This document shows positions 10,525-19,337 of a stretch of 64,000 nucleotides of DNA, in pieces. The notes below the pieces were generated by a model. The model was not told the origin of the DNA. It searched no databases and was given only the letters and a program-made list of their open reading frames with translations. The position numbers and the translations under genes are program-made. Source of the stretch: Paraburkholderia caffeinitolerans (lineage in GTDB: Bacteria > Pseudomonadota > Gammaproteobacteria > Burkholderiales > Burkholderiaceae); NCBI RefSeq assembly GCF_902859945.1, contig NZ_CADIKL010000015.1, positions 98,384-162,383 of the forward strand. The letters run 5' to 3'. How positions within the stretch are numbered: position 1 is the stretch's first letter; each line of letters opens with the position of its first letter.

Positions 10525-10607
10525 TGTCAAGTGCCGAAACGAAATTTAGTTTCCTTTGCTCGCCGGCGCTCTGTGGCGCTCCACGCTGCTCCGTGAACAG
10601 CCGTGCT

Positions 10608-11243
10608 TCAGAGCCCCCGCCGGCCCGCGCTGAGGATCAGCCGCAAGCCGAGTGCGGCGATCGCGCCCGCCGCAATGCGGTCGATCCAGTGCTTCGCGCG
10701 CAGATAGAGATCGCGCGGGCGCTGGCTCGAAAAGCAGAGCGCGACCACGGTGTACCAGCCGGTTTCGATCGCGAACACGAGCGGCGGCAACGCGAAATAG
10801 CACCAGAGCGGCGGATGCTGCGGGAGCAGCGCCACGAAGATGCTGCCGTAAGCCACGGCCGTTTTCGGATTACTCAGTTGAGTCGTCAGGCCGGTCCAGA
10901 ACGATTTGCCCGGGCGCGCGTCCTGCGCCTCGCTCTTGTCCATCGTCACGGGCTGACCCGCACCGCGCCAGATGCGCGAGGCAATGTAGAGGAGATAGAG
11001 GCCGCCTGCGATCTTGAGCCCGGCATAGAGCCAGGCGACGGTGGAGAGGAGCGTATAGAGCCCCGCGAGCGCAATGCCTGCAAAGCAGATCGCGCCGATG
11101 CCCATGCCGAAAGCAGTGGCCACGCCGTCCCGGCGCGACAGGCCGATCGCGTTGCGCGCGACCATCACGAAGCTGGGGCCGGGGCTCATCGCGCCGAGCA
11201 GGACGGCGGCGAGAATGCTGAGGACAGCGGTAGTGGGGGACAT
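10608..11243 (-). CDS. LysE/RhtB family amino-acid exporter
   Basis: This is an inner-membrane efflux protein of the LysE superfamily (RhtB branch), which exports amino acids or derivatives such as threonine and homoserine lactone. The 211-aa length is normal. The N-terminal signature AMSPGPSFVMVARNAI (residues about 18-33) is diagnostic, followed by five to six hydrophobic helices; LSNPKTAVAYGSIF, near residue 122, is the second conserved LysE block. The substrate is not predictable. The gene is alone, transcribed leftward between two TetR genes, with 195 bases upstream of it before the second TetR gene ends. Confidence 0.9.
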   Translation of the reverse strand: MSPTTAVLSILAAVLLGAMSPGPSFVMVARNAIGLSRRDGVATAFGMGIGAICFAGIALAGLYTLLSTVAWLYAGLKIAGGLYLLYIASRIWRGAGQPVTMDKSEAQDARPGKSFWTGLTTQLSNPKTAVAYGSIFVALLPQHPPLWCYFALPPLVFAIETGWYTVVALCFSSQRPRDLYLRAKHWIDRIAAGAIAALGLRLILSAGRRGL

Positions 11244-11438
11244 GGCAAGGCCGGTTGCGCGGGGAATGAATTTTTAACACTAGCACGCACATAGGCACTT
11301 CGCACGGGCCAATTGGCGATGCTCGAGTGCGAAAGTGTCCATGCGGTTCGGCGTTTCCGAAGCGAATCGAAATGCCGGCTTGGTACCGGATCGGAAACTC
11401 GCGCAAGCGCCCGCTGCTTTGCGGGGATCAAGCAGGCC

Positions 11439-12155
11439 TCAAGCCTCGCGTGCGTCGCGCTCCCGGCTCCAGTGTTCGAGCAGCACACGTGTTTGCTCGC
11501 CAATGTTCGCCTTGAGGAACTCGGCTTTCGCTGCGTCGATGTCGTTCCATTCGAGCATCGAGAGCGTCGAGCGGCGCGCAACATAGAAAAGCAGAAACTG
11601 CCCGTAGAGACTGAACATGCGCACGATGGTGAGCGGATCGTCGGCGCTCAGGCCCGTGATACGGGCCAGCAGTGCCGAGTTCACTTCGTTCAGTGGCATG
11701 CGCACGCGCTCGCGCAGCACCTCGGTGCCGATTTCGGGCTCACCGCCGCCTTGCTCGCGCGCGAAAAAGAGCCGCTGGTCCGGCTCGCAGTGCTTCACAA
11801 AGGTGCGGTCGGCTACCGTGCGCTGGATGTCGAGAAACGCTTCGATGAGCACGGCGGTGTCGGCGTCTTGTTCCAGCGCCGCGCGGGCGCGCAGCACGGC
11901 GGGCTCGAAGGCCTCCCACGAAGCGTCGGCGAGCGACTCGGCGCACGCGCGGTAAAGCCCTTCCTTGTTCTCGAAGTAGTACTGCAGCGCCGGTGCATTG
12001 ACGCCGGCACGCGCTGCGATGTCCCGTGTCGAGGCGCCCTCGAAGCCGTGCTGCCCGAACAGGCTGATGGCGGCTTCGATGATCTTGCGGCGCGTTTCGT
12101 CGCCGCGCGCATAGCCGCCCGCCGCCGGGCGGCGCAGTCGTTTTGGTTCGTTCAT
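11439..12155 (-). CDS. TetR family regulator with CecR-type C-terminal domain
   Basis: The protein is 238 aa from the ATG at 12155 (MNEPKRLRRP). The N-terminal TetR helix-turn-helix (residues about 22-68, with STRDIAARAGVNAPALQYYF) is followed by a DUF1956/CecR-like ligand domain, a branch known to repress drug efflux genes. It is divergent from, and shares a short control region with, an HlyD-MFS-OMF efflux operon, so the simplest reading is that it represses that pump and itself. An earlier in-frame ATG seven codons upstream is possible. Confidence in the family is high and in the target is moderate. Confidence 0.9.
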   Translation of the reverse strand: MNEPKRLRRPAAGGYARGDETRRKIIEAAISLFGQHGFEGASTRDIAARAGVNAPALQYYFENKEGLYRACAESLADASWEAFEPAVLRARAALEQDADTAVLIEAFLDIQRTVADRTFVKHCEPDQRLFFAREQGGGEPEIGTEVLRERVRMPLNEVNSALLARITGLSADDPLTIVRMFSLYGQFLLFYVARRSTLSMLEWNDIDAAKAEFLKANIGEQTRVLLEHWSRERDAREA

Positions 12156-12195
12156 AAGCATCCGGTTAGCGCCCACGCTTACGGAAATATATCAC

Positions 12196-12244
12196 TTGAC
12201 ACAATTTTTCCGAATGGAATAATTTTGCCAACTGGAATAATTCC
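12196..12244 (+). promoter_or_regulatory. Promoter and operator region of the efflux operon
   Basis: A sigma-70-like promoter is visible: TTGACA (12196-12201) and AATAAT (12218-12223), 16 bases apart. Overlapping and just downstream are symmetric elements: TTCC-GAAT-GGAA and GGAAT-A-ATTCC, the second near 12234-12244. The GGAATAATT string is repeated 18 bases apart. This is the arrangement expected for TetR repression between the divergent regulator and the pump genes. Confidence 0.65.
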
Positions 12245-12267
12245 GATCATTTGAGGTTCAGGCAAAC

Positions 12268-13404
12268 ATGTCTACGACTGCGGGGACATCGGGGCGCGAA
12301 GCGTCGAGCGATGCCGTTTCGGCTGAAAAGCGCGGCACGAAGCGCATCGTGCTGGTGGGGCTCGGGCTTGTGGCGCTCGTTGCCGCGGTGGCATGGGGCG
12401 GCCACTGGTGGTTGGTCGGCCGCTTCATCGAGAGCACCGACGACGCCTATTTGAAGGCCGATAGCGTGACGATCGCGCCGAAGGTGAATGGTTACATCAC
12501 CGATGTTTATGTGGCCGACAACCAGGCGGTGAAGGTCGGCGACCCGCTCGTGAAGCTCGACGCACGCCAGTATCAGGTGGCGCTCGATCAGGCGAACGCG
12601 ACTGTGGACGCACGCAACGCGGACATCCAGCATGCCGAGGCGCAGCTCGCGCAGCAGCATGCCAACATTGCCCAGACCCAGGCGCAGCAGGAAGTGGCGC
12701 GCGTGAGCCTGCGCCATGCGCAAGACGAAGTTGCGCGCTATGCGCCGCTTACTGCCATCGGCGCGGAAACTGCAGATCGTCTCGCGGAACTCAAGAGCCA
12801 GCGCGATCAGGCCCAGGCCAAGCTGGCCGCCGACACCGCCGCTGTGGAAGCCGCGCGCTCGCAGATTGCAGCGCTCACCGCACAGATCGCGCAGGCACGC
12901 GCGCAACTCGAGGCGGCACGCGCCAACGCCGCTCAGGCGCAACTCGATCTGGATAACACCGTGGTGAAGAGCGCGCTCGCGGGCCGCGTGGGCGATCGCA
13001 CGGTACGCGTGGGCCAGTATGTGCAGCCCGGTACGCGCATGCTCACCGTGGTGCCCGTGCAGCAGACTTACCTCACCGCGAATTTCAAGGAAACGCAGAT
13101 TGGCCGCATGCGTGTGGGCCAACCCGTCGAGATGCATGTCGACGCACTGCCGGGCCATACGCTGCATGGTGTGGTGGACAGCTTCTCGCCGGGCACCGGC
13201 GCGCAGTTCGCGTTGCTGCCGCCCGAGAACGCTACTGGCAACTTCACGAAGATCGTGCAGCGTGTGCCGGTACGCATCCGTGTCGACACCGGCCCCGAAA
13301 CGCGCGGCGTGCTGCTGCCCGGCATGTCCGTGACTGTGGACGTCGACACGCGCTCCGCCCGCGAGGACGACCGCCGCATCGACGCCGAGAATCATCGTGG
13401 CTGA
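12268..13404 (+). CDS. HlyD/EmrA-type membrane fusion protein
   Basis: This is the periplasmic adaptor of a tripartite multidrug efflux pump. The 378-aa protein has a short cytoplasmic N-terminus, one membrane helix (residues about 27-45), a biotinyl-lipoyl-like half domain (SVTIAPKVNGYITDVYVADN, from about 66), a long coiled coil rich in Gln and Ala (about 100-215), and the closing beta-barrel region, where QTYLTANFKETQIGRMRVGQ is typical of EmrA. It overlaps the next gene by 8 bases. The gene order adaptor, MFS transporter, outer-membrane factor gives a complete EmrAB-TolC-like machine, presumably controlled by the divergent TetR gene. Confidence 0.94.
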   Translation: MSTTAGTSGREASSDAVSAEKRGTKRIVLVGLGLVALVAAVAWGGHWWLVGRFIESTDDAYLKADSVTIAPKVNGYITDVYVADNQAVKVGDPLVKLDARQYQVALDQANATVDARNADIQHAEAQLAQQHANIAQTQAQQEVARVSLRHAQDEVARYAPLTAIGAETADRLAELKSQRDQAQAKLAADTAAVEAARSQIAALTAQIAQARAQLEAARANAAQAQLDLDNTVVKSALAGRVGDRTVRVGQYVQPGTRMLTVVPVQQTYLTANFKETQIGRMRVGQPVEMHVDALPGHTLHGVVDSFSPGTGAQFALLPPENATGNFTKIVQRVPVRIRVDTGPETRGVLLPGMSVTVDVDTRSAREDDRRIDAENHRG

Positions 13405-14992
13405 ACACGCGGCGGGACAGGCGGGCGGGGCGCATCCGCACGGCGAGCGCGCGAGCGTGGCCGACTGGGTCGCGGTGGCGGCCGGCGCGCTCGGCGCGCT
13501 GATGGCGACGCTCGACATCTCCATCACGAACTCGGCGCTGCCGCAGATTCAGGGCGAAATTGGCGCGACCGGCACCGAGGGCACGTGGATTTCCACGGGC
13601 TATCTGATGTCCGAAATCGTGATGATTCCGCTTGCTGCGTGGCTCACGCGGGTCTTCGGACTGCGAAAGTTTCTGCTCGTCAACTCCGCGCTTTTCATCG
13701 GTTTTTCTATGATGTGCGGCTGGTCGAATTCGCTTGGACTGATGATTGCGGGGCGCATCGGCCAGGGCTTCACGGGCGGTGCGATGATCCCCACGGGTCA
13801 GACCATCATTCGCACGCGTCTGCCGCTCTCGCAGTTGCCGATCGGCATGACGGTGTTTGGCCTCATCGTGTTGCTCGGGCCGCTGCTCGGACCGGTCGTG
13901 GGCGGCTGGCTCGCGGAGAACATCAGCTGGAGCTGGTGCTTCTTCATCAACCTGCCCGTGTGTCTTGCGCTCATCACGCTGCTGATCGTCGGGCTCGAGC
14001 CCGATCGCCCGCATTGGGAAGCGTTTTTCAAGGCTGACTGGATAGGCATCGTCGGGCTGGCCGTGGGCCTGAGCTCGCTCACGGTCGTGCTCGAAGAGGG
14101 GCAGCGCGAGCGCTGGTTCGAATCGAACATGATCGTCACGCTCACGTGGGTGACGATCGCGGGGATGGCGCTCATCGCGCTTTCGCAATTCACGGCAAAA
14201 AAGCCGATTCTGCGCCTTTCGCTCATGCGCAATCCGCGCTATGCGAGTGTGATTGTGATCGTGTTCGCAGTGGGCGCGGGGCTTTACGGCATTTCCTATT
14301 TGCTGCCGCAGTTCCTGGCACTGGTCGCGGGCTATAACGCGGAGCAGTCGGGCGCGATCATGCTGCTTTCTGGCTTGCCCGCGTTCGCGATGATGCCGGT
14401 GCTGCCGCGCCTGCTGGGCAAAGTGGATTTTCGTGTGCTGGTGGTAAGCGGGCTATTGCTGTTCACGCTGAGTTGCATGCTCGATATTTCGCTTACCGCA
14501 CAGAGCGTGGGTCACGATTTCGTCTGGTCGCAACTGGTGCGCGGCACCGCCCAGATGCTCGCGATGATGCCGCTCAATCAGGCTTCGATGGCCGCTGTTT
14601 CGCGCGAAGATTCCGGCGACGCGGCAGGGCTCTATAACATGGCGCGCAATCTGGGCGGGTCGGTGGGGCTTGCGATCATCGGCACGCTCATCGACCGCCG
14701 CGAGACCTATCACGTGGCCGTGCTGCGCGAGTCGGTCAGCGCCAATTCGCTGATCGGTCAGGAACGCCTGGCGGCGGGCGCGGCGAACTGGTTCACGCAA
14801 ACCGGCGACATGGCTTACTCGCAGATGCGCTCGCTTGGCCAGATCGCGTTGCAGATCCAGCAGCAAGCACTGGTTATCACGTTCTCCGAAACATTCTGGG
14901 TGCTCGGCATCGCGCTGGCGGCATGCGTGCCGCTGGCGCTCCTGCTCAAGAAACCGCAGCCCGGCGTGGATACGTCGTCGGCCGGCCACTGA
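13397..14992 (+). CDS. DHA2-family MFS drug exporter (EmrB/QacA type)
   Basis: This inner-membrane proton-drug antiporter is 531 aa with about 14 membrane helices. MATLDISITNSALPQIQGEI (residues about 36-55) is the helix-1 signature of the family, and the RxGQGFTGGAMIP block near residue 120 is motif C-like. The start is GTG at 13397, inside the end of the adaptor gene (8-base overlap), so the two are translationally coupled. It works with the preceding HlyD adaptor and the following NodT-type outer-membrane factor. Substrates of this subfamily include hydrophobic antibiotics and aromatic acids, but none can be assigned here. Confidence 0.94.
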   Translation: MAEHAAGQAGGAHPHGERASVADWVAVAAGALGALMATLDISITNSALPQIQGEIGATGTEGTWISTGYLMSEIVMIPLAAWLTRVFGLRKFLLVNSALFIGFSMMCGWSNSLGLMIAGRIGQGFTGGAMIPTGQTIIRTRLPLSQLPIGMTVFGLIVLLGPLLGPVVGGWLAENISWSWCFFINLPVCLALITLLIVGLEPDRPHWEAFFKADWIGIVGLAVGLSSLTVVLEEGQRERWFESNMIVTLTWVTIAGMALIALSQFTAKKPILRLSLMRNPRYASVIVIVFAVGAGLYGISYLLPQFLALVAGYNAEQSGAIMLLSGLPAFAMMPVLPRLLGKVDFRVLVVSGLLLFTLSCMLDISLTAQSVGHDFVWSQLVRGTAQMLAMMPLNQASMAAVSREDSGDAAGLYNMARNLGGSVGLAIIGTLIDRRETYHVAVLRESVSANSLIGQERLAAGAANWFTQTGDMAYSQMRSLGQIALQIQQQALVITFSETFWVLGIALAACVPLALLLKKPQPGVDTSSAGH

Positions 14993-15010
14993 CGCTTTGA
15001 CTTCTGACTC

Positions 15011-16489
15011 ATGACGGCAATTCGTTCTTTCCGATCCGCGGCAATCGCGCCGCTTACGGTACTGACGGTGCTGGCCGCCGCATGTGCGCTCGTAGCCTGC
15101 ACCGTGGGCCCCGACTATCGCGGCGCACCGGCGGTCGCGCCGGAGGCGGCCAGCGCCGCGACCTTCGTTCGCACGCCCGCGCAGGGCGTGACGCCCGAAC
15201 GCGCGCCCAGTGAATGGTGGCTCGCGTTCGACGACCCGCAGTTGAATGCGCTGGTTGCCGCTGCATTCGAGCACAACCCCGATCTGCGCGCCGCCCAGGC
15301 GCGGCTGCGCCAATCGCGCGCGCAGTTGCAGCAGCAGCGCGCAGCAGAGCTGCCCAAGATCTCGGCCAACGCCGCCGCGCCGCGCTTGCGCGAGCCCAAT
15401 CTCAACGCATTCTCGCAGCAGCCCGGCAGTTCCGGGGCGGGGCGCGGTCCGTTGCAGTTTTACACCGCCAGCTTCGACGCATCGTGGGAGATCGATCTGT
15501 TCGGCGGCACGCGCCGTGCGGTCGAGGCGGCAAGCGACGAAGCCGATGCGGTTCAGGCCGATCTCGCCGATGTGCAAGTCTCGCTCGCCGCTGAAGTGGC
15601 TCAGGCCTACGTCGATTTGCGCGACGAACAGCAGCGCCTCGCGATTGCGCAGCACAATGCCGATTTGCAGCAACAGATGCTGACGTTGACTGAGCAGCGG
15701 CGCGCGGGCGGAACGGCGGCGGACGTGGATGTCGAGCGATTGACCACGCAGGTAGAGACCACGCGCTCGACGCTCGCGCCGCTCGCGGCACAGGTGGAAA
15801 TGTCGCTCGACCAGTTGGCGGTGCTCACCGGCAAGGCGCCGGGAGCGCTCGATGCCGAACTGGCCGCACCGCGCGCGCTGCCGACGCTGCCGGCCTCGGT
15901 GCCGGTGAGCGACCCCACGACGATGCTCGCGCAGCGTCCCGACATTCGCGCGGCCGAGCGCCGGCTGGCATCGAGCAATGCGCAGATTGGCGAACATGTG
16001 GCCGACTTTTTGCCCAAGCTAACGCTGTTCGGCAGCTTGGGCTTCACCGCGGCCGACCCGGGCCATCTGATGCGCAAGAACAATTTCAGCTGGGCGGGGG
16101 TGCCGTATCTGCAATGGAACGTCTTCGACTTCGGTCGCACACTGAGCGCCGTGCATGGCGCCGAGGCCGCGCGTGACGAAGCGGAGGCGCGCTACGAAAA
16201 ATCTGTACTCGCGGCGCTGCAGGACGCGAACGGCGCGCTTTCGCGCTATGGCTATCAGCGCGAGCATCTGCTGACGCTGCAAAAGGTGCAGAACTCGGCG
16301 CAGCGTTCGGCCACGCTAATGCGCGCGCGCTATCGCGCCGGGGCGTCGACTCTCGTCGATCTGCTCGACACGCAGCGCGCCGAATTCCTCGCGCAGCAAG
16401 ACGTGATTGCGGGGCAGGCGCAGTTGCTCAAGGACTTTGTTTCGCTTCAGAAAAGCCTGGGGCTCGGCTGGCGCAGCAACGCCAGTTGA
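15011..16489 (+). CDS. NodT family outer-membrane efflux lipoprotein
   Basis: This is the outer-membrane channel (TolC-like) of the tripartite pump. The protein is 492 aa. A lipoprotein signal peptide ends at the lipobox LVAC with Cys30, and the CTVGPDY start of the mature protein is typical of the NodT/OprM group. Two OEP repeats follow, rich in Ala/Gln coiled-coil segments (about 90-190 and 300-480). It lies 18 bases after the MFS gene. The next gene runs in the opposite direction, and a hairpin at 16525-16559 closes the operon. Confidence 0.94.
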   Translation: MTAIRSFRSAAIAPLTVLTVLAAACALVACTVGPDYRGAPAVAPEAASAATFVRTPAQGVTPERAPSEWWLAFDDPQLNALVAAAFEHNPDLRAAQARLRQSRAQLQQQRAAELPKISANAAAPRLREPNLNAFSQQPGSSGAGRGPLQFYTASFDASWEIDLFGGTRRAVEAASDEADAVQADLADVQVSLAAEVAQAYVDLRDEQQRLAIAQHNADLQQQMLTLTEQRRAGGTAADVDVERLTTQVETTRSTLAPLAAQVEMSLDQLAVLTGKAPGALDAELAAPRALPTLPASVPVSDPTTMLAQRPDIRAAERRLASSNAQIGEHVADFLPKLTLFGSLGFTAADPGHLMRKNNFSWAGVPYLQWNVFDFGRTLSAVHGAEAARDEAEARYEKSVLAALQDANGALSRYGYQREHLLTLQKVQNSAQRSATLMRARYRAGASTLVDLLDTQRAEFLAQQDVIAGQAQLLKDFVSLQKSLGLGWRSNAS

Positions 16490-16524
16490 GCGCGTGGAAT
16501 CTCGCTTTCTCTGATCAACCAAAG

Positions 16525-16559
16525 CGCGCCGCGCGCGAAACCCTTTCGCGCGCGGCGCG
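16525..16559. terminator. Hairpin between convergent genes, probable bidirectional terminator
   Basis: Arms CGCGCCGCGCGCGAAA (16525-16540) and their exact complement (16544-16559) are separated by CCC. It lies 35 bases after the NodT gene and 9 bases beyond the stop of the convergent aldehyde dehydrogenase gene. The U-tract is poor in both directions, so termination is inferred mainly from the stem and the position. Confidence 0.6.
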
Positions 16560-16567
16560 TTCGTCTA

Positions 16568-18010
16568 TCAACGATGCTCGGTGACGAACTTGGTCACGAG
16601 ATACGCTTCCATGGCCTCGGTGCCGCCTTCCGAGCCGTAGCCCGAGTCCTTCACGCCGCCGAACGGCACTTCGGGCAGGGCGAGCCCATGGTGGTTGATG
16701 GACAGCATGCCCGTTTCGATGTCTTCCGAAAGCGCCGCCGAGGTCGCGCTCGAACGCGTATAGGCATACGCGGCGAGGCCGAAGGGCAGGCGATTCGCTT
16801 CGGCCACGGCGTCTTCGTAGCGCGAGAAACGCGTCACGGGCGCGAGCGGGCCGAACGGCTCTTCATTCATGATGCGCGCGGAGAGCGGCACGTCGGTCAG
16901 CACGGTGGGCGCGAAGAAGTAACCTTCGCGGCCCACGCGCTCGCCGCCGGTCAGCACTTTTGCGCCGTGCTCGCGTGCGTCGGCCACGAGGCGTTCCATG
17001 GCGGCAAGGCGCCGGTCGTTCGCGAGCGGGCCCATCTGCACGCCAACGGCCAGGCCGTTGCCCACCTTGATGGCCTTGGTGGCCGCCACGAAGTGCTCGA
17101 GGAATTCGTCGTACGCGGCGTCTTCAATCATGAAGCGCGTGGGCGAAATGCACACCTGGCCCGCATTGCGGAACTTCGCGCCGGCGAGCAGCTTCGCGGC
17201 GCGCGGGATATCCGCGTCGGCGAACACGATGGCGGGCGCATGGCCGCCAAGCTCCATCGTCGCGCGCTTCATGTGTTCGCCGGCCTTGGAGGCCAGCAGC
17301 TTGCCCACTGGCGTGGAGCCGGTGAACGAGATCTTGCGGATGGCCGGATGCGCGATCAGATACGACGACACTTCCGAAGGCACGCCGAACACGAGATTGA
17401 GCGCGCCCTGGGGCAGGCCCGCGTCGATGAACACTTGCACCAGCGCCGCGCAGCTCGCGGGCGTTTCTTCCGGTCCCTTGAGCACGACGGTGCAGCCCGA
17501 TGCGAGCGCCGCTGATACCTTGCGCACCGCTTGATTGAGCGGGAAGTTCCAGGGCGTGAAGCAGGCGACCGGGCCCACGGGCTCGCGCGTGACGATCTGG
17601 CGGACCGCGTCGGTACGCGAGGGCACCACGCGTCCATAGGTGCGGCGGCCTTCTTCGGCGAACCAGTCGATGACGTCGGCGCCCGCGAGCGTCTCGCCCT
17701 TCGCCTCGCCCAGCGGCTTGCCTTGCTCGCGCGTCATGATCGCGGCGATGTCGGCGGCGCGCTCGCGCAAGATGTCGGCGGCGCGGCGCATCAGCTTGCT
17801 GCGTTCGAGCGGCGAGACTTTGCGCCATGTGCTGAAGGCTCGTGCGGCGGCGGAAGCGGCGTCCGAGAGGTCCTGCTCGCTGGCGAGGCTCAGGCGGCCG
17901 ATCTCCGCCTCGGTGGCGGGGTCGATCACGGCGATCGTCTTCGCGCCGGCGCGCCATGCGCCATCGACGTAAATCTGGGTATCCGGATAGGGCTTCACGC
18001 TGGAACTCAT
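16568..18010 (-). CDS. NAD(P)-dependent aldehyde dehydrogenase, succinate-semialdehyde dehydrogenase-like
   Basis: The enzyme oxidises an aldehyde to the acid in the cytoplasm. The 480-aa length fits the GabD / alpha-ketoglutarate-semialdehyde branch. Catalytic residues are visible: Asn155 (PWNFP), Glu253 (MELGGHAP) and the nucleophile Cys287 (GQVCISPTRF); the coenzyme loop FTGSTPVG is at 229-236. The ATG at 18010 was chosen because AGAGGA lies just upstream and the protein then begins like its family; the open frame extends about 100 codons further but has no family similarity there. The gene stands alone. The 150 bases upstream can fold strongly (see the separate entry), so leader control is possible. 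Exact substrate is uncertain. Confidence 0.9.
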   Translation of the reverse strand: MSSSVKPYPDTQIYVDGAWRAGAKTIAVIDPATEAEIGRLSLASEQDLSDAASAAARAFSTWRKVSPLERSKLMRRAADILRERAADIAAIMTREQGKPLGEAKGETLAGADVIDWFAEEGRRTYGRVVPSRTDAVRQIVTREPVGPVACFTPWNFPLNQAVRKVSAALASGCTVVLKGPEETPASCAALVQVFIDAGLPQGALNLVFGVPSEVSSYLIAHPAIRKISFTGSTPVGKLLASKAGEHMKRATMELGGHAPAIVFADADIPRAAKLLAGAKFRNAGQVCISPTRFMIEDAAYDEFLEHFVAATKAIKVGNGLAVGVQMGPLANDRRLAAMERLVADAREHGAKVLTGGERVGREGYFFAPTVLTDVPLSARIMNEEPFGPLAPVTRFSRYEDAVAEANRLPFGLAAYAYTRSSATSAALSEDIETGMLSINHHGLALPEVPFGGVKDSGYGSEGGTEAMEAYLVTKFVTEHR

Positions 18011-18083
18011 GATCGAACAATCCTCTTCAACGGTGCAACGGTGGGGAAGCGGGCGCCGCGCGCGGCAACGCGGGAGGCGCCGT

Positions 18084-18156
18084 GGCCGGGAACTGCCTGA
18101 GAGCCGTCCATTCTGCCATCGCCGCGCGCATTCTGCAGGCTCGTGCCTCCCCGGCC
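18084..18156 (-). promoter_or_regulatory. Possible structured leader of the aldehyde dehydrogenase gene
   Basis: On the minus strand, upstream of the start at 18010, GGCCGGGGA (18156-18148) can pair with TTCCCGGCC (18092-18084), enclosing a second stem GAGCC/GGCTC (18142-18138 with 18105-18101). The 3' side carries CTCTCAGGCAG, which resembles the conserved 3' part of glycine riboswitch aptamers. The other conserved glycine-aptamer segments were not found, so this is not called a glycine riboswitch. It may be a different structured RNA or only GC-rich pairing. Confidence 0.2.
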
Positions 18157-18516
18157 CGGACGGGTTCGGCTGGGCGCTAGCTCGACAGCATGACGGGAGC
18201 AATAGCGGGCTTTGCCTGGTCACCACTTCATTTGAGTCGACGCAAACCTGCGAGATGACCCAAGCGCTATGCTTGCGGCCGGCATCCCTATTTGCGCATT
18301 GGTGCATTTGTGGATTTGCTGTTCGAACCCGAATCTTTACAGTAGCCTCAATTAAATACGTGTTTGCCTTCCTGAAACTTGCCTGAATCTATCGGTGATG
18401 AAATTCATGAAACAGACGTAAGGTTACATTGCTGTTCCGCGACACAAACGACTATTCAGGGATTGAAGTTCAACGTTGCGAAATCGGCCTGCGAGGCCAA
18501 TTAGAGGAGAAGAAGA

Positions 18517-19314
18517 GTGACGCAAAAGTTTACCAAATTGGCACTTGCCGCCACGATTGCTGGCGCATTATGTGCTTCGGGAGGTGCCGCAATGGCGGCA
18601 TCGAAGGCAGCCGCACCGTCTGCCGCGCATAAGCCTGATCCAGCGGCGATCGACGCCCTGGTCAAAATGAACAGTTACTTACAAACCGTCAAGCAATTCG
18701 ATCTCGATGTCGATTCGACGACCGATCAGATCATGGTCGATGGTTCGACGACGCAACTGATTCAGATGTCGCACAACACGAAGATGACGGTGAGCCGCCC
18801 CGACTCGCTGAAGGCGGATATTGTCGGCGGCGCGCCGGGAAACAGCCGCCACGCGGTTTATGACGGCAAGACCTTCACGCTCTATACGGAGCCGGCCAAT
18901 TACTACGCGACGGTTCCCGCGCCGTCGACGATCAAGGAGCTGATCAGCGATCTCGAGTCCAAGTATGGGGTTGAGTTGCCGCTGAACGACATCTTTTCGC
19001 TGGGCGCGGATCCGGCTGCCTTTAGCCGGGTGATTTCGGCGGTCTATGTAGGCGACGAAGTTGTAAGCGGAAATACATGTTCGCACTATGCTTATCATGA
19101 AAAGCATATCGATTGGCAAATCTGGATTCAGAAAGGCGATCAGCCGCTGCCATGCAAGCTGAATATCGTGACGTCGGCGGACAAGGAACGGCCCCAATAC
19201 ACGGCCGTGTATCACTGGAATCTCAAGCCCGAGATCACGCCGACGACATTTAAATTCACGCCTCCTGAAAATGCACATCAGATCAAATTTGTGCAATCCA
19301 GCGACGCCCAATAA
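18517..19314 (+). CDS. Secreted DUF2092 family protein
   Basis: This 265-aa protein is predicted periplasmic or outer-membrane associated. It starts at GTG 18517, preceded by GAGGAG, and has a signal peptide ending near residue 27 (AAMAA). The mature part matches the DUF2092 pattern: a LolA-like beta-sheet fold with MNSYLQTVKQFDLDVDSTTD near residue 50, a YDGKTFTLY block, and a C-terminal YTAVYHWNLKPEI segment. LolA-like folds bind lipid, but no biochemical role is established for this family. The next gene, a secreted Asn-rich protein, begins 23 bases later in the same direction, so the two probably form an operon. Codon use is a little more AT-rich than in neighbouring genes. Confidence 0.85.
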   Translation: MTQKFTKLALAATIAGALCASGGAAMAASKAAAPSAAHKPDPAAIDALVKMNSYLQTVKQFDLDVDSTTDQIMVDGSTTQLIQMSHNTKMTVSRPDSLKADIVGGAPGNSRHAVYDGKTFTLYTEPANYYATVPAPSTIKELISDLESKYGVELPLNDIFSLGADPAAFSRVISAVYVGDEVVSGNTCSHYAYHEKHIDWQIWIQKGDQPLPCKLNIVTSADKERPQYTAVYHWNLKPEITPTTFKFTPPENAHQIKFVQSSDAQ

Positions 19315-19337
19315 TATTTCTATATACAGGGATCACC

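Noticed and set aside
18084..18156. Glycine riboswitch call on the CTCTCAGGCA motif
   Set aside because: The GCCGAAGG-type and GGACAG-type conserved segments and the paired GGGAGAG strand are missing; kept only as a low-confidence structured leader.
18011..18307. N-terminal extension of the aldehyde dehydrogenase frame by about 100 codons
   Set aside because: The extra residues have no family similarity, and a good ribosome-binding site precedes the internal ATG at 18010.
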